From Lamellibrachia columna (Eukaryota; Annelida; Polychaeta; Sabellida; Siboglinidae), in contig OY759270.1 in the NCBI GenBank assembly GCA_963662155.1, positions 14,415,008-14,479,007 on the forward strand: a stretch of DNA of 64,000 bases, given 5' to 3'. The notes under the pieces are model-generated. The model did no database searches. It worked only from the letters and a program-made list of their open reading frames with translations, and was not told the DNA's origin. Of the stretch, positions 56,703-64,000 are shown in pieces. The first letter of the stretch is position 1. Each line of letters begins with the position of its first letter. The position numbers and the translations under genes were made by a program.

Positions 56703-57120
56703 CTCATGCTGCTTGGGAAGTGTGTCATGACAGCACGTTCAATGCAGGTTCGCATTGCAACCTGATCGTACTCGCCACTGGGGAATTCCTCATAACACAC
56801 AGATGTTGCTGCTGCAATGGCGTAGAGCCCACAATCAATGACCCCACTCTGTCGCTGACTGGTGTCAACAACACACCTGATTCTTGAGGGTGTTGTTCAC
56901 AGCAGTGAAGCAATCTGCATTTTGCAGTGCATGTTGACACTTCTGTTGAGCGAGTCATAAACGATGACATCTGCATCCACATGGGGTGGTGGAGTGGCGA
57001 CAGTTACCCTGTGCAGTTCTCCATCATGCAGTACCTGCACAAACGGTCCACTCGCAACAGCGACCTGCAGAACGGCACCGAGAACTGGGTTTTGCAAGCC
57101 GGCCATTCCAGGAAATTGCT
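56703..57120 (-). pseudogene. Ulp1/C48-type cysteine protease domain with one in-frame stop
   Basis: The minus frame reads KQFPGMAGLQNPVLG, SGPFVQVLHDGELHRVTV, DADVIVYDSLNRSV, KMQIASLL then TGA (56897-56899), and in the same frame RQSGVIDCGLYAIAAATS, with YDQVAMRTCIERA after it. This is the C-terminal core of an Ulp1-like protease: His in ELHRV, Asp in VIVYDS, Gln in RQSG, Cys in DCG. Trp after the catalytic His is replaced by Arg. Donor (CATGAG, then GTTAGA) at 56702. In related elements the domain follows an integrase in one protein. The N-terminal exon edge has been replaced by a minisatellite. Confidence 0.75.
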
Positions 57121-57127
57121 TGGTCGT

Positions 57128-57650
57128 TTATCAGCAGCTGGGCGGGTGGTAGTCATCACGATTGCAGCAGCTGGGCGGGTGGTAGTCGTCACGATTGCAG
57201 TAGCTGGCGGGTGGTAGTCGTCACGATTGCAGCAGGTGGGCGGGTGGGTGGTAGTCGTCACGATTGCAGCAGCTGGGCGGGTGCTAGTCGTCACGATTGC
57301 AGCAGCTGGGCGGGTGGTAGTCGAAACGAGTGCAGCAGCTGGGCGGGTGGTAGTCATCATGATTGCAGCAGCTGGGCGGGTGGTAGTCGTCACGATTGCA
57401 GTAGCTGGGCGGGTGGTAGTCGTCACGATTGCAGCAGGTGGGCGGGTGGGTGATAGTCGTCACGATTGCAGCAGGTGGGCGGGTGGTAGTCGTCACGATT
57501 GCTGCAGCTGGGTGGGTGGTAGTCGTCATGATTGCAGCAGCTGGGCGGGTGCTAGTCGTCACGTTTGCAGCAGCTGGGCGGGTGGTAGTCGTCACGATTG
57601 CAGCAGCTGGGCGGGTGGTAGTTGAAACGAGTGCAGCAGCTGGGCAGGCA
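57128..57650. repeat. 33-bp GC-rich minisatellite, about 16 units
   Basis: The unit is GATTGCAGCAGCTGGGCGGG + TGGTAGTCGTCAC with variants (GTCATC, GAAACGAGT, AGGTGGGCGGGTGGG). Its length is a multiple of three and it has few stop triplets, so long frames appear on both strands, but they code only for simple repeats. It starts about 10 bp from the protease frame and lies between protease and integrase exons. Confidence 0.9.
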
Positions 57651-57807
57651 GTACTCATTAATTATTAAGTTAATGATTAGGTGAAGTTAATCACCTCATG
57701 CCTGTTATTTGATACAATGGGAAAAAATATGCAGCCCCCAACCAAGACAAAAACAATAAAAAAACATTACTAAAAATACATATAAAAAACAGATAAGTTT
57801 ACTATAC

Positions 57808-57924
57808 CTTCATGAAACGTGCGATCTAAATATGGCTTGAGCTGGCCAAAGTTCACTTTGCGCTTCAACAGCACCCCGTCCTTCTCTAAGTATGGACCGA
57901 GCCAGTTGGCCTCCAGCTTACCAC
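57808..57924 (-). CDS. Integrase C-terminal exon (GPY/F-like)
   Basis: Acceptor GATGCAG and donor GAAG, then GTATAG. The frame is GGKLEANWLGPYLEKDGVLL, then KRKVNFGQLKPYLDRTFHEG. WLGPY is the GPY/F-type motif of Gypsy and Ginger integrases, and LKPY ends the small C-terminal fold. It joins in phase with the exon at 58369 to give TKGGKLEANW, a junction seen in the family. Confidence 0.75.
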
Positions 57925-58132
57925 CTGCATCAGACAAGCATAATGTGATATAGTTCATTAAAATGAGACAACTGACATGCATCCTAACATCACCAAAATA
58001 TGCATATTATTATTTTAATGCTAATAGTAATATGTAAAATAATAATAAGCAGCCAAGTGAGAAGTATTTTTGTCAAGAGGTGTGACTATAAAAAGAGGCA
58101 TTTGTTTGATGAGTTGTCAATCATCAGCTTGC

Positions 58133-58265
58133 TCAGTTACCATCAATATTGTAGAATGTCTCGTCTTCACATTCTTGCATCTCGCTTTTAATAGATCTGG
58201 TGACAGTGCTCTGGGATAGACTCCGCTGTACGGTATCTGCTCCCATTAACTCTCCGAGCAAGCAT
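58133..58265 (-). CDS. Open exon-like block within an integrase-gene intron
   Basis: Frame LLGELMGADTVQRSLSQSTV, then TRSIKSEMQECEDETFYNID and a possible donor (GATG, then GTAACT). It lies between two integrase exons that join perfectly without it, so it is either an alternative exon or not coding. Confidence 0.25.
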
Positions 58266-58368
58266 TGTGATAAAAAAAAATTATAATTGACAAAATAATT
58301 ATATTTTACGTCTGGTGTGTGAACCACTGGTTTCCATCTCATTAAAAAGTAATTTTTACAATTATTAC

Positions 58369-58507
58369 CCTTAGTGTTCGCCTTCACCATGTTGCGACGC
58401 AACACGTGATCACCCTCCTTGAAATTAAACACCTGTACTCCTTTCGCCATTTTCCTGCTGTATACACGCTTTTGTTTGGACTGGGCACAGGTGATGTTTT
58501 CTTGAAT
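58369..58507 (-). CDS. Integrase exon, post-catalytic region
   Basis: Acceptor TGCCTTTACAG and donor TAAGG, then GTAATA. The frame is IQENITCAQSKQKRVYSRKM, then AKGVQVFNFKEGDHVLRRNM and VKANTKG. The A-Q-x-x-Q-K...Y...K segment followed by F-x-x-G-D-x-V-L-R-R-N is the standard link between catalytic core and C-terminal fold in Ginger/Gypsy-type integrases. Confidence 0.75.
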
Positions 58508-59523
58508 CTGTAAAGGCAGAAAAAAATTAATACAATTTACAAATAGGATATCTCTGGGAATAATAATGCCATCCAAACAAGGTTTGGAAAGTTGCATTCA
58601 GCATACATATTCTGTGCAAATTACCAGACTTTAAAAAAAAACCAATATTTGTAGCTAAAACCAAGTTTTTTTATTCAAATATGGCGGCCTTTCTTTTGTT
58701 ACGATGGAAACAGGCTGTGGCTGGAAAACGTCAACATATATTTTTACTCACCAAGACCCATTCCATACCATGTAAAATTGGACTATTTGCATAAATGAAA
58801 AAATAACCCTATCTACCTGTGTATGGCCTTAAAGAAGTGATGTATTAACCTGATAAGCCCTGAATTTCTGGGGGAGTTGATTTTGTTTCAACCCATGGGA
58901 TTATGAAATGCACTGTAAGACGTAAAGTCTTCATCAAAACCCTTACAATATATATACATATTCTGAATCACAGAATATTTATCTTACCAATGGTAATAAC
59001 ACTATCAATGTTATGATTAACTGTGGCTAATTAGCATATAATTAGCATATGTAAACAATCGCGAAGTGAAAAATTAAATACGAAATCTAGTTTGATTTCG
59101 TCACTCATGGACACAATAAAGCACAAAATGAGGCAAGTTTGGTACTGCAAGGTAGGCCTACATGTCCTCTATGAGCAGCAAGAGAAATTATAATAATATC
59201 TGCATTTACCTGTGAAATATTACAATTAGCATGCAAGTACTATGATTTTGGTTGATCACATATATACATATAAAGCACACAAAACTGTTCACAAAATGCA
59301 TAATAATGAATGTTTCATAGGTACATGTAATCTATTGACATATATATCAGAGCACACCATGTATTGTAGTATAATAACTGATGGAAAAGAAAAGAAAAAT
59401 TCAAGGAATATAAATACAGTAATTCTGCAAATGTGAGTCAAATGTTACGTCAAAAGACAATGAATACAGTAAAAACTCATCATTGACACATCGATGTTGT
59501 TGTCTTGGCCGCTACTACTGTCA

Positions 59524-59549
59524 TTTACATCCGAATTATCGGATGTAAA
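59524..59549. repeat. Perfect 11-bp inverted repeat (hairpin)
   Basis: TTTACATCCGA, ATTA loop, TCGGATGTAAA. All eleven positions pair. It could be a protein-binding operator, an RNA hairpin or the end of a small element. Confidence 0.7.
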
Positions 59550-59778
59550 ACCCAACAGATGCAATGCCCGCTAATAGTCTTCATAACCATGAATCGTAAA
59601 ACGTTGACGAAATATCGGTAACTTTCAAAAAATTCGCAAAAATACTAATAATCAACGGATCGATTCGAGAAACGGCTCAAAACGTCCGCACATGTGTTGT
59701 TTTCATCCGGGCACTAACAGCATAACCAAAGCGAATGAGTGTGGCGTCACATAGCGATCAATATGAACACTACGTCCC

Positions 59779-59798
59779 AACACCGAAATTTCGGTGTT
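59779..59798. repeat. Perfect 20-bp palindrome
   Basis: AACACCGAAATTTCGGTGTT reads the same on both strands, with no spacer. It lies about 55 bp from the 3' side of an integrase exon. A dimeric transcription-factor site is possible, but nothing proves function. Confidence 0.75.
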
Positions 59799-59853
59799 CA
59801 GGGTGCATCAGGTCAAAGTTGTTAATCTATTTATGCTGTGCAAAGGGTGTTCA

Positions 59854-60028
59854 TCATATTTCATGAGGATAGTGACATTTGTGCATGACCTTCTCATCAA
59901 GTTTCTTGGCATTCTCCATAAAGCGAGCCACATTAGTCTCCTCACAGACACCTGCAACTTTGATATCAGCTGTCAGTTCGCCGAGGTTGTTCAAGGTTCC
60001 TGCCATGTGGGGATCACGCTTAGAGAGC
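59854..60028 (-). CDS. Integrase exon, region after the core
   Basis: Acceptor TTGTCAAG. Frame LSKRDPHMAGTLNNLGELTA, then VAGVCEETNVARFMENAKKL and DEKVMHKCHY. KRDPHMAG corresponds to the F/Y-G-R-x-P/D segment after the catalytic core of Ginger/Gypsy-type integrases. The 3' edge is unclear: the frame runs to a TGA at 59854 and no consensus donor is evident. Confidence 0.6.
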
Positions 60029-60589
60029 CTTGACAACACAAAATGAAAATGAACAATTAATAAAATATAACTATAAACTGCAACTACTCAGACGAGTAGC
60101 ACATTTATTTACATGCATTGTTTTAAAGCATCACACCCACGCAGCAGTAAACGTTGTGTGTTTAAATTTGTTTTGCATTTTCAATCAAAGGACCAACAAT
60201 TTTGTTTATTATATTTGTTATCTCTAGTTAGTATATTATGCATTCAGGTATCATTTACACATTATGTTGTCAGTAGTATCAGATGCTGGGCTCTCGCTAA
60301 CGCCTGACCACTCATTGTCGGCGCATTTGAATTGAAAAATGAGGTTTCTCGCCTAATTGAAAATAATTGGAGAGCCATTGGAGAGGATTTTGGGTGAGGG
60401 TTGTGTGAACTGAGTGAAATATATTGAAATCTTGAGTAAAGTGAGAGAAAACGTAAAAAAAAATTGTCTTTAGTTTTTGGAGAGTGGAAAGTAGGCAATT
60501 TGGCAAGAAGAAATTTAAGCCAGAGATGGTAATTATTTGACATAAATATATAGGTATGTGTATTTAGTTAAAAAATACCTTTCACTTTG

Positions 60590-60725
60590 CAAGAAATGGT
60601 AACATGTATTTGCTCACTTTGTACGGAGTCATCTTGATAGACTGTTGGTAGGAGATATTGCATGAAAATGCTGCATTCCACAATATGCAAATCCCAATCA
60701 GTCTTCTCTGTGCGACAAAATAATG
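60590..60725 (-). pseudogene. Integrase exon with frameshift
   Basis: After GTCGCACAG one frame gives KTDWDLHIVE, and a shifted frame continues AAFSCNISYQQSIKMTPYKV. Together they correspond to the D-W-D/E-x-H-I...A-Y-N-T-S-x-x-x-S-T-x-x-T-P-F/Y block at the end of the integrase core. The one-base frame change near 60675 breaks the coding sequence, and the exon phase on its left also does not match the preceding exon. Confidence 0.6.
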
Positions 60726-61030
60726 TAATATATACAATACAATTTATTGCCAAACCTTTCTCAGTCATTCAGTACTACTTTTATCCAGCATTCTTCTACT
60801 TGATTCAGCAGAGTATTGATATATCCAAGGTAGCCTCACCCCCGAAGACAGGGAATGAAGAAATTATTAGTGCATCATAATTTAAGTTCAAAACTTATAA
60901 TTAAACAATTTATTAATTTTATTTTGTTAAGATTTTTTGGTAAGCAAAATTAATGAAGGTCTATAACATGACATCTTTAAATCATATTTGTAGAATTTTT
61001 CATTAATGGTTGCACTTACAGGATACTTAC

Positions 61031-61161
61031 GTGTTTATGTATTTTGAAATTGCAGCACCAATTGACCTGTCTTTGCGTTCGTCTTGCCCTTTACAGGCCA
61101 GATGGTAGGCTGATGTTACAGAGTGACGCACCCCAAATGCCTTCAAGATGTGATCATTGAG
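61031..61161 (-). CDS. Integrase exon carrying the catalytic Glu
   Basis: Acceptor GTTGTCAG, donor AACAC, then GTAAGT. Frame LNDHILKAFGVRHSVTSAYH, then LACKGQDERKDRSIGAAISK. The SAYH...GQDER segment is the third part of the D,D-35-E catalytic triad (usually SAYHPQTNGxxER), with Glu retained. The normal PQTN is replaced by LACK. In phase with the previous exon. Confidence 0.75.
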
Positions 61162-61408
61162 CTGACAACAGAAAACCGTAATCAGTTACTGCAGGATAAA
61201 CAACAAGATAGCTTGATTAGCATGGACAACATACATAATCCACATCAATTTTTTTTATAATGCATCAATCCAAAGTAATGTAGTTTCACATATAATAAGT
61301 CATCTCGTTGTTCTAATCAGCAATGATAAATTGTGGACTAAATTTTACTTGAAACGAAAACAATGTAATTGGGCTGAAAGCAAATTCAGTTGTGTATTTG
61401 TGCCATAC

Positions 61409-61513
61409 CTCATTTATAAATTCACGACCTTGGTCACTCAGGACGCATTGTGGTGGCCCGTAGGAATAGAAGAGGTCAATGATAGCAGCACTGACATCCC
61501 CTGCAGCTTTGCT
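61409..61513 (-). CDS. Integrase exon carrying the second catalytic Asp
   Basis: Acceptor GTGACAG, donor ATGAG, then GTATGG. Frame SKAAGDVSAAIIDLFYSYGP, then PQCVLSDQGREFINE. SDQGREF contains the second Asp of the D,D,E triad. The exon starts and ends between codons and joins both neighbours without frame change. Confidence 0.8.
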
Positions 61514-61861
61514 CTGTCACTGTCAATCAGATTCCATCATTGAACATTATTGTACATTTGCACTTCAAACATTTGCCATGACAGATACATATACTGTAAT
61601 CCACATATAAAGCATACGTCCAAGGGAAGCAAGGAAGCTAGACAATATTGCCCAAAACAGCATCAATGTAAATACTGTCAAATGCAATAGTATTTGAAGT
61701 CAGTTCAATTGGTTACAGTGAGGGCTGATAACAAAGTTAGCCTATAGTGTCATTTACCATGTCCATAAAGGATGTGTGAAGGTCGGTAATAAACTGTGCA
61801 TATAGAAGTGGACACACAATATGATTGAAAGCCAAACAGAACTGTGCAGTGCTATTAGTAC

Positions 61862-62020
61862 CTTAATCGGCCTTGCGAAGACAAACTTGGAAAACAAATC
61901 AGTCGCAGTGAAAATGTATTTACTGCCCCGTTCTGTTTCGAAGTAAGGCCCCATCAGGTCGATACCTACTACATCCCAGGTACCATCTGTTTTGATGGGC
62001 TGAAGCTCGGGAGCCAGTCT
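61862..62020 (-). CDS. Integrase exon carrying the first catalytic Asp
   Basis: Frame APELQPIKTDGTWDVVGIDL, then MGPYFETERGSKYIFTATDL and FSKFVFARPIK, with donor GTACTA. The W-D-V-V-G-I-D-L-x-G-P block with the first catalytic Asp and the T-A-T-D-L-F-S-K segment are typical of Ginger/Gypsy-type integrases. Immediately upstream is a TGA (62021-62023) in the same frame after NCTK, either a stop mutation or the edge of the exon. The H2C2 zinc finger expected upstream is not readable. Confidence 0.78.
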
Positions 62021-62496
62021 TCATTTTGTGCAATTTTCACCGACTGCACTATTTCTCATTTGCATTATTTAAATTGACCCAGTAATTTTCAAAGAATACT
62101 GTTAGAATAATACCTCTATTATAAGTGTGTTGCTTTGTGAATTTGTTACTTGAAGTTAGCAATGTGTCAGACATGCAGATTTTTTAATCCGTTCGTGGAC
62201 CTTCATTATTCTGAATATGAAATTCAAATAGGCTATTCACATAGTAGATAGTTTGAAGTAAAATAATGTCCAGATTTGACGAGCTATTATATTGAGAAGC
62301 AATTTTAAAAGACTGCAGTGGTGTTACGTCTAGTGAGCATATATCGTTAGATTATTCCTACTTACACCTTAAAAGCTTCATAATCCAGGTGTTCGTAACA
62401 CATGATGTACAGAGTTAAAAAAAGAAGTGTGCCATATATTGTACATAAATGTATTCACGTATAATTAGATAAATTACCCTTATTTTTGTAACTTAC

Positions 62497-62615
62497 AGAG
62501 ATGACAATTTCCTCAAATTGTCTGGCACCAGATACAGGGTTTCGTTGGAGTACAACCCTGTTATGATTGTTGTCTCACATGCCCTCTTTGCCTGTATGAG
62601 CAGTGTTTCCACAAC
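62497..62615 (-). CDS. Upstream exon c of the integrase-type gene, copy 1
   Basis: Same splice sites and frame as 53709-53827, starting VVETLLIQAKRACETTII and ending LVPDNLRKLSS. It ends two bases into a codon and is followed on the minus strand, 480 bp on, by the first integrase exon. Position suggests it encodes the region just before the integrase. Confidence 0.6.
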
Positions 62616-63177
62616 CTAAAACGTGAAATGCGTCAGCAATAAATTATTTAATAAATACCATCTATAAGCAATGCATCATAACCGAAAGGTTATTAAAAAG
62701 AAAGGACGGTATAGATAGAACAAATAAAGCACAATGATTTGCATTGTAACAAAACTTATAATGTGTTCAAAACCTAACTTCAAAATAGCGTTTTCCATTA
62801 AAGTTAGAAGGAAACTGAAATAAAACTTTAGAATTTGACCATTTGTCAACCTCACTTTTGTTCTGACCCTTCAACATGCATGATGTCCAAGGCAAGCCCA
62901 TAGACACTGATAGATTGGATAAGGTATCGAATGCATACACAACCTGCTATTTACTTTAGTGATGCTTTCACGACTTTAATTTGTTAATTTATTTATAATA
63001 AACAGAAAAAATATGAGCACAAGAAATAGCTGTGAGGTGGCAATTTTGGCAAATACTGGACGAGGTGGGTACCAAAGACAGCGAGGTGGCCCACCTGCAC
63101 AAGTGAAAATCTACCATATATTTCAAGAGCAAATGTTTCACTACAACATATCTCAATAGCATTGTTTGGTATCTTAC

Positions 63178-63283
63178 CCCAGGACATGCCGAGGCAAGGG
63201 CAGCATAGTCGGTCAATAGTCTAAGGCGTTGTCCCCTCAGTGCTGCACAATGTCGTGCATACTTCGCTGAAATGCGGCCTGCT
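63178..63283 (-). CDS. Upstream exon b of the integrase-type gene, copy 1
   Basis: Frame AGRISAKYARHCAALRGQRL, then RLLTDYAALASACPG, between TTTTTAG and GTAAGA. The phase fits exon a on one side and exon c on the other. Confidence 0.6.
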
Positions 63284-63821
63284 CTAAAAATAGATCAAAT
63301 ATCATTTGTAGAGATACATAGCACTTAGTTTGATGTATAAATATAAATGTGACTGCAATTCCTACAATGTATATGTAAAAGCAATTTGACAACACTACTT
63401 TTGTTTTAAAGAATGATCATTATTTTTGTGTAAGATCTTGAGGCTCCTGTCTGCACTCCTTATAATTATAGGAGTTATAGTGTACATTTAGTAAAAATTG
63501 TCTTGCCTCTCAAGCCGTGAATTATAGTCAGGCTAACGAAAATGTTACCATGGATTGCTCCCACTAAGAGCGATGAAAATCAGGCATGACTTTAAGTAAC
63601 AGTTACAACAAAAACACTTGATGGAAAATATCCCCCTATGCATACAATAAGAAAATATAACTTAATTCTTTAGAATAAAAATTTGTTTTCTCGGACCTCC
63701 AAAAATCCATTTCTACACTTTTTTGGACATTGGTCCTATAGATGCTACATGGTGATGGCTTGTTTTGAAATTTAAAGCCTGAAGATTCTAATTATAATAT
63801 ATATTATAATAGCTAACTTAC

Positions 63822-63877
63822 TTGGGTTCTTGGAATGTGAACATGTCATGAAGGTCGCTGAGCACAATGTCCCTCAC
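63822..63877 (-). CDS. Upstream exon a of the integrase-type gene, copy 1
   Basis: Frame VRDIVLSDLHDMFTFQEPK, between TTTACAG and CCCAA, then GTAAGT. Intact, unlike its partner at 54880-54926. Confidence 0.6.
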
Positions 63878-64000
63878 CTGTAAACACATATAAAATTTAA
63901 CATCTTATAATTTCAAACCCTGCAAAATTCCATTAATATGTGATTGCTGTATTATAGAGTGACATTTGCAGACATGTATTTTAATAGTCACATTTCTACA

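Larger units (their letters stand above)
58600..59850. other. Long intron or spacer within the integrase gene
   Basis: AT-rich, no exons found. It contains two strong palindromes (59524-59549 and 59779-59798, listed separately). Confidence 0.5.
62076..64000. repeat. Segmental duplicate carrying integrase-gene upstream exons, copy 1 side
   Basis: Paralogue of 53294-55030, running off the window. It has an extra stretch of about 190 bp (about 63383-63540) absent from the other copy, bearing AATTATAGGAGTTATAG and neighbouring sequence, possibly a small insertion. Confidence 0.8.

Noticed and set aside
56986..57668. Long open frames (124-155 codons) over the 33-bp minisatellite
   Set aside because: They are a by-product of a stop-poor unit whose length is a multiple of three, and appear on both strands in several frames.
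57808..62020. Integrase as part of an endogenous retrovirus or LTR retrotransposon
   Set aside because: No gag, protease, reverse transcriptase or LTRs are visible nearby, and the integrase is split by introns and followed by an Ulp1-type domain, which fits a Ginger-like DNA transposon better.
1..64000. tRNA, rRNA or snRNA genes
   Set aside because: No cloverleaf or rRNA-like stretch was found except the tRNA-like head of the SINE at 35.4 kb, which is degenerate and part of a mobile element.

Overview
This window reads as nuclear DNA of an invertebrate animal, probably an aquatic one. It is AT-rich, has intron-like spacing and spliced coding blocks, and lacks bacterial operons, Shine-Dalgarno sites, rRNA and viral genes. 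The mobile-element repertoire points the same way: Mutator-like transposase, I-PpoI-type His-Me finger endonuclease, integrase plus Ulp1-type protease gene, PHD-containing LINE, tRNA-derived SINE and a DUF4806-like gene. I cannot name a species. Mollusc or another lophotrochozoan, or a cnidarian, are guesses from family distribution. Almost no complete conventional host gene is visible.

Left half (1-35.6 kb): nested duplications. A 1.1 kb repeat (A) and a 4.6 kb block (B) are joined in the same way at 1-5.8 kb and 10.1-13.8 kb. A third B copy without A lies at 29.9-34.66 kb. Each B carries a YY1/ETS/NRF1-like promoter cluster. Copies 1 and 3 also carry a dead LINE reverse transcriptase, a 65-bp tandem repeat and two exon-like blocks. 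Between these blocks lie a PHD/endonuclease LINE fragment (6.5-8.2 kb), a five-unit array of a 1.3 kb truncated Mutator 5' end (13.8-19.4 kb), and an array of 1.81 kb LINE-derived units (19.4-29.1 kb). The last two arrays join directly.

Middle (34.7-49.5 kb): a LINE fragment split by a tRNA-derived SINE abuts the only long Mutator-like transposase (36.1-38.3 kb, broken). A well-preserved zinc-binding His-Me finger endonuclease ORF (38.5-39.0 kb, minus) faces it tail to tail. To the right are minus-strand exons of a DUF4806-like gene (39.4-41.8 kb) whose last exons are missing, a His/Asp-rich exon-like ORF, a 272-bp satellite, CpG-rich repeats, a LINE ORF1 remnant and one intact exon (48.4 kb) whose truncated paralogue sits at 6.45 kb.

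Right part (50-64 kb): a pre-miRNA-like hairpin, then a minus-strand, multi-intron gene encoding a retroviral-type integrase (D, D and E retained, plus a GPY-like motif) followed by an Ulp1/C48-type cysteine protease (His, Asp and Cys retained, one in-frame stop). The layout suggests a Ginger-like transposon gene. Its upstream exons (62.5-63.9 kb) recur at 53.7-55.35 kb without an integrase, so this looks like a partial tandem copy. A 33-bp minisatellite that is open in several frames sits where the protease should be spliced to the integrase.
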